Assembly: GCA_964387935.1 (NCBI GenBank)
Contig: CAYLZN010000143.1
Coordinates: 1 to 12,888 of the forward strand
Origin: CAYLZN01 sp964387935
GTDB taxonomy: Bacteria > Acidobacteriota > Vicinamibacteria > Vicinamibacterales > JAFNAJ01
Direction: 5' to 3'
DNA length: 12,888 nucleotides
In this document: positions 7,231-12,888 of the stretch, piece after piece
Numbering within the stretch: position 1 is the stretch's first letter
How the letters are laid out: each line of letters starts with the position of its first letter
The notes under the pieces: model-generated
What the model saw: the letters and a program-made list of their open reading frames with translations, nothing else
Told to the model about the DNA's origin: nothing
Database searches by the model: none
Position numbers and translations under genes: made by a program

Positions 7231-8156
7231 TCGCGCAGCTCCCGTCCGGTGAGCTTGATGAACAGGCTCTCCAGATTGGGTTGGGTCAGCACGGTTTCCC
7301 GAAGCTCCGCGCCTGCCTGGGCCAGGGCGGTGAAGAGCGCCGGCAGGTGACGCGTGGCGCCGGGCACGGTCAGGATCAGCGAGTCGCCATCGACGTGGAC
7401 GACTTCCGCGTCGTCCACGTGGCGCGCCGCCTCACGCGCCCGGTCCGGATCGAACCGTCCCGTCAGCCGCAGGACGTCCCGCTCGCCGAGCAGGCGGCGC
7501 AGTTCGTCCATCGTGCCGAGCGCGATGATCCGCCCGTGATCGATGATGCCGATCCGGTCGCAAAGCTGCTGCGCCTCTTCCATGTAGTGCGTCGTGTAGA
7601 GGACGCAGGTGCCGGCACGCGCCTGCTCGCGCACGAGATCCAGCAGCCGGACGCGGCTCTGCGGGTCCACGCCGACGGTCGGCTCGTCGAGCAGCAGCAC
7701 CTTCGGATCGTGCACGATGCCGCAGCCGAAGTTGAGCCGCCGCTTCATGCCCCCGCTGAACCGCTTGATGGGTTCCCTGGCGCGGTCCGCGAGACCCGTC
7801 GACTCGAGCACCTTCGTCACGCGCACGTCCAGGGTCCGGCCGCGCAGCCCGTACGCCGAGCCCCAGTACGCCAGGTTGTCTCGCGCGCTCAGCTCTTCGT
7901 ACAGCGCCAGCTCCTGGGGCACGATGCCCAGCCGGGCCTTCGCGGCCGACGCGTCGGTGACGATGTCGTGGCCGAGGATGCGGACCTGCCCGGAGGTCGG
8001 CGTCAGCAGGCCCGAAAGACATCCAATCGTCGTCGACTTGCCGGCGCCGTTGGGCCCGAGCAGGCCGAAGATCTCGCCGCCCTTGACGGAGAACGTCGCC
8101 TCGTGGACCGCGACCAGGTCGCCGTACTGTTTGCGCAGGTTCGTGACGTCGATCAT
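7227..8156 (-). CDS. ABC transporter ATP-binding protein (DrrA/CcmA-like exporter ATPase)
   Basis: A 309-residue cytoplasmic ATPase with all nucleotide-binding motifs intact: Walker A GPNGAGKST (34-42), Q-loop Gln81, signature FSGGMKRR (133-140), Walker B VLLLDEP (153-159) with D-loop GVDP, and switch His190 in YTTHYMEEA. The C-terminal 80-90 residues form the small accessory domain (DUF4162-like) common in ABC-2 exporter ATPases of the drug, polysaccharide or lipid export type. The ATG at 8156 lies 30 bp downstream of the selenoprotein stop. It has no recognisable ribosome binding site, because the gap is filled with heptamer repeats, and no promoter is visible, so it is probably co-transcribed with the selenoprotein gene. 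Transport direction is inferred as export from the family; the substrate is unknown. Confidence 0.95.
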   Translation of the reverse strand: MIDVTNLRKQYGDLVAVHEATFSVKGGEIFGLLGPNGAGKSTTIGCLSGLLTPTSGQVRILGHDIVTDASAAKARLGIVPQELALYEELSARDNLAYWGSAYGLRGRTLDVRVTKVLESTGLADRAREPIKRFSGGMKRRLNFGCGIVHDPKVLLLDEPTVGVDPQSRVRLLDLVREQARAGTCVLYTTHYMEEAQQLCDRIGIIDHGRIIALGTMDELRRLLGERDVLRLTGRFDPDRAREAARHVDDAEVVHVDGDSLILTVPGATRHLPALFTALAQAGAELRETVLTQPNLESLFIKLTGRELRE

Positions 8157-8161
8157 GGAGC

Positions 8162-8201
8162 GGGCTCAGGGCTCAAGGCTCAAGGCTCAGGGCTCGGGGC
8201 T
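8162..8201. repeat. imperfect heptamer tandem repeat at the selenoprotein/ATPase junction
   Basis: Five tandem 7-bp units of the form CARGGCT occupy 8167-8201 (CAGGGCT, CAAGGCT, CAAGGCT, CAGGGCT, CGGGGCT), with a partial unit GGGCT at 8162-8166. The stop codon of the selenoprotein gene (8187-8189) falls inside the repeat, so the last residues (PSPEP) and the stop are supplied by repeat DNA. The remaining units fill the gap before the ATPase gene. Confidence 0.75.
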
Positions 8202-8864
8202 GGGGCCGGCCAGTCCTGCCAGGGCCTGGCTGACGAACTCGTCCTCCGGCAGGCCGCCGAGGATCTCGTTCTGGTCATTGACGACAGTCTTGGGGACTCC
8301 GTTCACGCGATACTGCCGGATCAGGTCCGGGTATTCGCTGACTTCGACGGCCAGCGACGTGACGTGGGGGCTTTCGAGGGCCATGCGATGCGCCAGGCTG
8401 ACCGCCCGGGGACAGTGCGGTCACGTGGGCGTGACGAACACCTGGATGCGGACGGGGCGTTCGACTGCGGCCAGCAGCGCCCGGCTGTCGTCGGCGAGCT
8501 GGGAATCGCCGCCCGACACGAGCTCGATCGCGTCGATGAGCGAGCTGAACTCGTACCCCGCGGTGAGCCCGACGAACCGGATGCCGTAGTCCTGCTCGGT
8601 GCCGTCCTCGTTCACGGCCACGACCGCGACGCTCGGCGCCCGATCCACGCCGAACTGCGCGGCCCGCTCGGTATCGAGCACGAGGTTGTTCGTCTCCACC
8701 GACACCTTCTCCGAGAGCCCGGCCACCTCGTCGAGAATCCGCTTGGCATCGTCACACGTGTCGCAGCCGAACGTCTGCGTGAAGAAGATGAGGCGCACGG
8801 GGCGGGAGAGCCCGGCAAAGCGTTGCAGGAGCACCTGGCGGTCGGCGTCTGACAGGAGCGACAT
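8187..8864 (-). CDS. selenocysteine-containing protein disulfide oxidoreductase (PDO/glutaredoxin-like), UGA at 8423-8421 read as Sec
   Basis: Two thioredoxin-like domains in one 225-residue chain, the length of the archaeal PDO family. Domain 1 has active site C34-D-T-C37 after FFTQTFG and a probable cis-Pro at 77 (RAPSV). Domain 2 has VFVTPT, then an in-frame UGA at codon 148, then P-H-C151-P, and a cis-Pro at 191 (VNGVPKTVV). In cysteine homologues codon 148 is the nucleophilic Cys of CPxC, so the motif becomes U-P-H-C. Reading resumes in the same frame with the expected helix and beta strands (LAVEVSEYPDLIRQYRVNGV). No other stop or frameshift is present. The ATG at 8864 is chosen because homology begins there and CATAAT lies 6 nt upstream. 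A likely role is dithiol-disulfide exchange; no signal peptide is seen, so it is probably cytoplasmic. Alternative: a nonsense mutation or sequencing error that happens to hit the catalytic Cys codon. It is 30 bp upstream of the exporter genes. Confidence 0.85.
8393..8423 (-). promoter_or_regulatory. UGA Sec codon and candidate bacterial SECIS hairpin
   Basis: After the UGA (8423-8421) and 11 nt, CCGGGC (8409-8404) pairs with GCCUGG (8398-8393) around a 5-nt apical loop GGUCA (8403-8399). The stem has six pairs, including one G-U. The loop begins 18 nt after the UGA, and G occupies its first two positions, both features expected of bacterial SECIS elements. From memory, E. coli fdhF has GGUCU at nearly the same distance. 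A competing hairpin pairs UGACCGC (8423-8417) with GCGGUCA (8405-8399), seven perfect pairs around an 11-nt loop. Not verified by folding. Confidence 0.6.
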
Positions 8865-8876
8865 GCCGCCATTATG
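8865..8876 (-). promoter_or_regulatory. -10 box placed for a leaderless start of the selenoprotein gene
   Basis: CATAAT (8876-8871) is followed by GGCGGC and then the ATG at 8864, the same 6-nt spacing as for the acyl-CoA synthetase gene. No Shine-Dalgarno site is positioned for this ATG and no clear -35 box is seen. Confidence 0.45.
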
Positions 8877-8952
8877 ATCGATCGGGCGGAGCGGCTGGTG
8901 GCGTTCGGCTGGCGACCAGCGACCTGATTGGCTGAATCGTCGTGCGCCGCAC

Positions 8953-9321
8953 CTACCGACCCTCCCTGCCGTGTGCAGGCCGTGCCCCTCGCCGCCAGCA
9001 CCAATCGACCGTCCAGCCAAGCGCCACGCCGACGACGTTCGCGACGAGATCCCACGCGTCCCAGGTGTTCGTCATCACTCCGAACCCGTCGGTCAACTCG
9101 AATCCCTGGACGACGAGCAGGGCCACGAGGGCTGCGACCCATGAGGGCCGACGTGACATGGCGGGCGGCGCCGCGACGAGGAAGAACACCGCGAACGACG
9201 CGGACACGTTGCCCAGGTAGGAATGCACGAGGGTCGCGGCGGCGCCCCTGTAGTGAGGCTTCACCAGCAGGCCGGAGACGCCGACCAGCACGAACGCCGC
9301 GGTGAGGGCCCGGCGATTCAC
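8953..9321 (-). CDS. VanZ-like small membrane protein
   Basis: A 122-residue protein with about four hydrophobic helices (near 4-20, 36-52, 59-75 and 89-107). The WDAWDLVANVVGVALGW segment (about 87-103) is like the terminal D-x-x-x-N-x-x-G signature of VanZ-like proteins, whose founder gives low-level teicoplanin resistance; the family's activity is unknown. The start is uncertain. GTG at 9321 gives MNRRALTAAFVLVG, with the first helix close to the N-terminus, and has a TATGCT hexamer 6 nt upstream. GTG at 9378 would add 19 residues rich in arginine and sit 9 bp after the upstream gene's stop, as in an operon. I prefer 9321. The gene lies downstream of the DUF1343 gene in the same direction, which is suggestive because both families touch on the cell wall. 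Confidence 0.68.
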   Translation of the reverse strand: MNRRALTAAFVLVGVSGLLVKPHYRGAAATLVHSYLGNVSASFAVFFLVAAPPAMSRRPSWVAALVALLVVQGFELTDGFGVMTNTWDAWDLVANVVGVALGWTVDWCWRRGARPAHGREGR

Positions 9322-9333
9322 CGGCGCAGCATA
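9322..9333 (-). promoter_or_regulatory. -10-like hexamer placed for a leaderless start of the VanZ-like gene
   Basis: TATGCT (9333-9328) is followed by GCGCCG and then the GTG at 9321. It matches the TATAAT consensus at four of six positions and repeats the 6-nt spacing seen at two other genes in the window. Weaker evidence than the TATAAT and CATAAT cases. Confidence 0.35.
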
Positions 9334-9387
9334 CACGGCCTGGAGCGCCTGCAGACGGCGTCGGCGCAGAAGCCGCACGAGGGCGGA

Positions 9388-10479
9388 TCACTCGTACAGC
9401 AGGAACGGCTTCCTCCGCTCGCGAAACGCCGCGGCCTCCCGCTCCCAGTCGTCGAGCAGCGCAGCCAGGGTGCCGCCCTCCATGGCGCGCCTGACCTTGT
9501 CGGAGCCGGTGAGGCGATCGATCGACTTGCCCCACGCGAACGCCTTCGGGTGCTGCCGCCGCGTCTCGTCGATGAGGAGCAGTGCCGTCCGGACGGGCCG
9601 GTACGCCTCGCGATCCGTGATGAGGAGCTGCACTGCCGGGAGCTCGAAGGGACGATCCGTGCCGCGCCCTTCCGCCAGGTTCGTCCCCTCGAAGTAGACC
9701 GTGCCCGGGTAGTTGTTCAAGGCCGTCGGCGACCTCAGGTTCGGCGACGGGTTCCGCCAGGGCAGGCCCGTGTCGGTGAACCACTGGGCCCGCCGCCAGC
9801 CCTCCGCCCGCGCGACGATCAGGTCGGCCCCGATGCCGAATTCCCGGTTGAAGAACGTGGCGAGCTCTCCCACTGTCATGCCGTGCCGCGCCGGGATGGG
9901 GTACATCCCGACGAACGACTTGAACGCGGGATCGAGCAGCGCACCCTCGACGATCTCGCCCCCGATGGGGTTGGGCCGGTCGAGCACGACGAAGGGAAGC
10001 CTCCTTCTCGCAGCGGCCTGCATCGCGAGGGCCATGGTCGAGACGTACGTCCACGTGCGGCCGCCAACCTCCGGCAGGTCGTACACGAGCACCTCCACGT
10101 TCGCGAGCATCTCCGATGTGGGGCCTCGGTCCTCGGTCTTGTAGAGCGAGAAGATCGGCACGCCCGTCCTGGCGTCCCGCTCGTCATCGATCTTCTCGCC
10201 GGCGGCAGCCGTGCCCCGAATGCCGTGCTCGGCCGCGAACAGCGCGACGAGCTTCAAATCCTTGTGCGCGGCGATCAGATCGATGTCCGCCGTGCCGGCG
10301 CGATCGACTCCCGCGTGGTTCGTGATCAGTCCGACGCGCGCGCCGCGCAGTCGTGCGGGCACGTCCGACAGGAAGACCTCGATTCCCGGCTTGACGGGCC
10401 CGGCAGCAGGAGGGGCCGCCTGCGCCGTGACGAGCAGGCAGCCGACCACAAGAAAGACGCGGGAGGGTCGCGCGCTCAT
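9388..10479 (-). CDS. exported DUF1343 / NamZ-type exo-beta-N-acetylmuramidase-like protein, internally shortened
   Basis: A 363-residue protein with an N-terminal signal peptide (MSARPSR, hydrophobic core, cleavage near AQA at 19-21), so it acts outside the inner membrane. The DUF1343 order is clear: RVGLITNHAGVDR (48-60), FAAEHGIRG (81-89), LDRPNPIGG (166-174), ARHGMTVGEL (197-206), YFEGTNLAEGRGTDRPFEL (262-280) and the C-terminal KPFLLYE. DUF1343 includes B. subtilis NamZ (GH171), which releases MurNAc from peptidoglycan fragments for wall recycling. Typical members are about 400-420 residues. Here PFEL (277-280) is joined directly to AVQLLITDR, whereas homologues as I recall them carry about 50-60 further residues at that point. 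The frame stays open, so this may be a shortened subfamily or an in-frame deletion; activity is therefore doubtful. The start at 10479 is chosen for the signal peptide; in-frame codons further upstream are not conserved. Confidence 0.85.
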   Translation of the reverse strand: MSARPSRVFLVVGCLLVTAQAAPPAAGPVKPGIEVFLSDVPARLRGARVGLITNHAGVDRAGTADIDLIAAHKDLKLVALFAAEHGIRGTAAAGEKIDDERDARTGVPIFSLYKTEDRGPTSEMLANVEVLVYDLPEVGGRTWTYVSTMALAMQAAARRRLPFVVLDRPNPIGGEIVEGALLDPAFKSFVGMYPIPARHGMTVGELATFFNREFGIGADLIVARAEGWRRAQWFTDTGLPWRNPSPNLRSPTALNNYPGTVYFEGTNLAEGRGTDRPFELPAVQLLITDREAYRPVRTALLLIDETRRQHPKAFAWGKSIDRLTGSDKVRRAMEGGTLAALLDDWEREAAAFRERRKPFLLYE

Positions 10480-10492
10480 GAATGAGAGCATA
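10480..10492 (-). promoter_or_regulatory. -10-like hexamer placed for a leaderless start of the DUF1343 gene
   Basis: TATGCT (10492-10487) is followed by seven bases and the ATG at 10479. No Shine-Dalgarno site is present. The hexamer equals the one before the VanZ-like gene. Tentative. Confidence 0.3.
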
Positions 10493-10576
10493 CGCCGGTC
10501 ACTTCCTCGACGGGGAGCGTACGGTCGAACGTTGCAGTAGGATGTAGATTCCATCGAGTCGCGAACGGGCTGACCC

Positions 10577-12888
10577 TTGCTCACACCCCTCACGTCCATC
10601 GGTCCGTATCGGATCCTGGAGAAGCTCGGCGAAGGCGGGATGGGCGTCGTGTATCTGGGCCGCGACACGCGGCTGAATCGTGCGGTCGCGCTCAAGGCGC
10701 TGCCCGCGCACCTCGCGGACGATCCCGATCGACTCGCCCGCTTCGAGCGGGAAGCCCGGACGCTCGCTTCGCTCTCCCACCCGGGCATCGCCGGCATCTA
10801 CGGTCTCGAGGAGGCCGGCGGCCAGCGCTACCTCGTGCTCGAGTACGTGGACGGCGAGACGCTCGACGCTCGCCTCGCCCGCGGCCCGCTCCCGGTGGAC
10901 GACGCGCTCGACATCGCCGGCCGCATCGCCGAGGCTCTGGAGGCCGCGCACGAGAAAGGCATCATTCACCGCGATCTGAAGCCGGGCAACATCATGGTGA
11001 CGCCCGACGGCGCTGTGAAGGTGCTCGACTTCGGCCTGGCCCGCGCGTCCGGCGCGCAGATGCCGGGCGCCGCCTCGACGGCCGCCGCTCCCACGCTCAC
11101 CTCGCCAGGGACGCAGCCGTCGCCGACGATCCCCGGCGCGATCATGGGCACCGCAGGCTACATGTCGCCCGAGCAGGCGCGCGGCAAGCCGGTGGACCGG
11201 CGCACCGACATCTTCTCGTTCGGCTGCATCCTCTACGAGTTGCTCACCGGCGTTCGGCCATTCAAGGGCGAGACGGTGAGCGACCTGATTGGCGCGGTGC
11301 TCCACACCGAGGTCGATGTCGGTCGACTCCCGCCCGGGACGCCGCCCGCGGTCGTCAAGCTCCTGCAGCGGACGCTCGTGAAAGACCCGAAGCGCCGACT
11401 CCAGTCGATCGGCGATGCGCGGCTCGAAATCGAGGACGCGCGTGCCGGTGACCAGGCGCAGGTGGTCGCGGAACGGGTCGGGCCGCGCCGCAGTCCAGTC
11501 GCCCTTGCCCCTGCGGCGCTCGCTGGAGGTGTAGTGGTCGCGCTCGCGCTCTTCGCGGCGACCTGGACGCGATCGCCGGCGCCGCCGGCGACCTCGGCAG
11601 GCATCAGGGCCTCGATCGCGCTACCCAACGGCCTGCATCTGGACGGGACGGGCCCACCCGCGCTGGCGCTGTCGGCTGACGGGAGCACGCTTGCGTTCAT
11701 CGCTCGCGAGGCCAGCGGCCCGCAGCGGCTCTACGTTCGCGCGCTGGATGCAGACACGGCCACGCTCGTGCCCGGCAGCGACACCGTCGAAGGGCCCATG
11801 TTCTCCCCGAACGGCCGCTGGGTGGCCTTCGCCGTCGGCGTGTCGGGCACGGGCGGCATGCCGCCGGAGCTCCGGAAGTACTCGCTGGAGACGGGGCTCA
11901 CACAGACCATCGCTCCGGTCGAGGATTACTTTGGCGGCGTCTGGCTCGACGACGGGAGCATCGTGTTCGTGAATGCGCAGCCGCACGGGTTGTGGAAGGT
12001 GGATGCCGGGGGAGGGGAGCCGCGCCAGGTCGTGGCGAAGTTCGTTCTCGACGGGCAGACGGTCGAGCGCCCTGTCGCGTGGCCCGCCGTGATCCCTGGA
12101 AGGCGATCGCTCGTCGTCACGGACTGGGTGTCTTCACGCGTCGGCCATCTTGCGATCGTCGATCTCGAGAGCGGAGTGATGACGCACCTCCAAATCGAGG
12201 GCAGCGGTGGGCAGGTGCTGCCCAACGGGTATCTCGCCTATGCGAGCCCCGCCGCGGCCCTGATGGCCGTGCCGCTTGATACCCGCACCGGGCGTGTGGG
12301 CGGCACCCCGGTGGCGCTCGTGCCGGACATCGCCTTCGGCCGCAACAACGTACCGGCCTACGCGTTCTCCGACAATGGCACGGTCGTCTTTGCCACCGGC
12401 TACCTGCCGGGGAGCCGCCGCGAGCCGATGCGGCTCGTGCGGGCGACGCGCGAGGGCGTCATCGAAGCACTGCCGTACGAACCGGACCTGTTGTATCGCG
12501 GGTTCACGCTCTCTCCGGACGGCACCCGGCTCGTGGTCGGCGCCTGGGACGGCTCGCGGTTGCTGTTCGATCTCCGGCGCGGCACGCGCGTTGCCCTCGA
12601 GGGCAGCACAATCTCGGAGCCACTGTCGATGGCATGGAGCCCCGATGGGCGACGCCTCGCCGTCACCGGGCCGCTCGAGGGACGTGGGCTCTTTGGGCTG
12701 AATGTCGGGTCACTGGATGAGCCGGGGCGCTTCGAGACCCTCGTCGAGATGCCAAGCGGTGAGATCAACGTCTCGGGCTGGACACCTGACGGCGCCCTCA
12801 TCGCGTGGGGCGACAGCCCCGCATCCGGCACGTCCATCTTTCGCTTGGGTGTGGGGCAGCCGCTACAGACGATCGCGAAGGAGGCGGG
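10577..12888 (+). CDS. membrane serine/threonine protein kinase with extracytoplasmic beta-propeller, 3' end outside window
   Basis: The open frame has 770 complete codons and runs off the right edge. Residues about 11-285 are a Hanks-type kinase domain with all key residues: glycine loop GEGGMGVVY (18-26), Lys40 in VALK, Glu59 in FEREA, HRDLKPGN from 131, DFG at 151-153 and SPE at 197-199. One TM helix follows at about 308-330 (LAGGVVVALALFAATW). The rest shows TolB/WD40-like blade repeats such as LSADGSTLAF, FSPNGRWVAF, LSPDGTRLVV and WSPDGRRLAV, expected in the periplasm as a sensor domain. This architecture is common in Acidobacteriota. Only TTG at 10577 can start it: an in-frame TGA lies 6 nt upstream at 10571-10573, and the kinase domain begins within ten residues. 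No good ribosome binding site is seen. It is divergent from the DUF1343 gene. The signal and target are unknown. Confidence 0.93.
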   Translation, partial: MLTPLTSIGPYRILEKLGEGGMGVVYLGRDTRLNRAVALKALPAHLADDPDRLARFEREARTLASLSHPGIAGIYGLEEAGGQRYLVLEYVDGETLDARLARGPLPVDDALDIAGRIAEALEAAHEKGIIHRDLKPGNIMVTPDGAVKVLDFGLARASGAQMPGAASTAAAPTLTSPGTQPSPTIPGAIMGTAGYMSPEQARGKPVDRRTDIFSFGCILYELLTGVRPFKGETVSDLIGAVLHTEVDVGRLPPGTPPAVVKLLQRTLVKDPKRRLQSIGDARLEIEDARAGDQAQVVAERVGPRRSPVALAPAALAGGVVVALALFAATWTRSPAPPATSAGIRASIALPNGLHLDGTGPPALALSADGSTLAFIAREASGPQRLYVRALDADTATLVPGSDTVEGPMFSPNGRWVAFAVGVSGTGGMPPELRKYSLETGLTQTIAPVEDYFGGVWLDDGSIVFVNAQPHGLWKVDAGGGEPRQVVAKFVLDGQTVERPVAWPAVIPGRRSLVVTDWVSSRVGHLAIVDLESGVMTHLQIEGSGGQVLPNGYLAYASPAAALMAVPLDTRTGRVGGTPVALVPDIAFGRNNVPAYAFSDNGTVVFATGYLPGSRREPMRLVRATREGVIEALPYEPDLLYRGFTLSPDGTRLVVGAWDGSRLLFDLRRGTRVALEGSTISEPLSMAWSPDGRRLAVTGPLEGRGLFGLNVGSLDEPGRFETLVEMPSGEINVSGWTPDGALIAWGDSPASGTSIFRLGVGQPLQTIAKEA

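Noticed and set aside
8187..8384. A separate 65-residue gene downstream of the oxidoreductase
   Set aside because: It is in the same frame as the oxidoreductase, begins in the middle of its second thioredoxin fold, and has no start signals of its own. It is better explained as the part of the selenoprotein after the UGA.
7281..8852. Long open plus-strand frame opposite the ABC ATPase and selenoprotein genes
   Set aside because: No domain or start signal; it mirrors the codon bias of the genes on the other strand. Its openness across 8421-8423 has no bearing on the Sec codon.
8421..8864. The oxidoreductase as a pseudogene ended by a nonsense mutation
   Set aside because: The only stop falls on the catalytic Cys codon, sequence quality is unchanged after it, and a SECIS-like hairpin follows. 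It remains the main alternative until selenocysteine genes are checked.
8894..8920. 6-bp inverted repeat (GCTGGT/ACCAGC, 15-nt spacer) as a terminator for the VanZ-like gene
   Set aside because: The stem is short, the spacer long, and no T-run follows on the minus strand. It could be chance in GC-rich DNA.
10532..10550. TAGGAT or TAGATT as the -10 box of the kinase gene
   Set aside because: Both are plausible hexamers, but neither has a convincing -35 box at 16-18 nt, so no promoter is called.

Overview
High-GC bacterial DNA with tightly packed genes. The gene mix is a membrane Ser/Thr kinase with an extracytoplasmic beta-propeller, a DUF1343 muramidase, an ADP-forming acyl-CoA synthetase fusion, a DUF444/SpoVR pair and short GC-rich intergenic repeats. 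It fits an Acidobacteriota genome, perhaps Vicinamibacteria-like, but this is inference; Myxococcota or Gemmatimonadota are not excluded. I see no phage, transposase, CRISPR, tRNA or rRNA.

Layout. (1) 1-2104, plus: the C-terminal part of a DUF444 (YeaH/YhbH) protein, translationally coupled to a complete SpoVR; the usual PrkA kinase gene would lie just outside the left edge. (2) 2111-2461, minus: a small exported DUF5666-like protein with a good promoter and Shine-Dalgarno site. (3) 2571-4703, plus: an acetate-CoA ligase (ADP-forming) alpha-beta fusion with both phosphohistidine motifs and an apparently leaderless start. (4) 4708-4770: an array of CGTACG palindromes between convergent genes. 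(5) 4778-8864, minus, a probable operon: a thioredoxin-fold protein disulfide oxidoreductase, then an ABC ATPase and two ABC-2 permeases joined by 4-bp overlaps. (6) 8953-10479, minus: a VanZ-like membrane protein downstream of an exported DUF1343/NamZ-type protein that appears to lack an internal segment. (7) 10577-12888, plus: a Ser/Thr kinase starting at TTG and running off the right edge.

Main discovery: the oxidoreductase at 8187-8864 is split by one in-frame TGA at 8421-8423. The TGA sits exactly where the first cysteine of the C-terminal CxxC motif belongs, so the motif reads U-P-H-C. Reading through restores a 225-residue protein with two complete thioredoxin folds, the normal size of the archaeal PDO family. 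Just downstream is a hairpin with a GGUCA apical loop starting 18 nt after the UGA, close in position and loop sequence to the E. coli fdhF SECIS. I interpret the gene as a selenoprotein that standard gene calling would break into a truncated ORF and a missed fragment.

Second pattern: four genes (acyl-CoA synthetase, selenoprotein, VanZ-like, NamZ-like) have a -10-like hexamer 6-7 nt upstream of the start codon and no Shine-Dalgarno site, which suggests leaderless transcripts.
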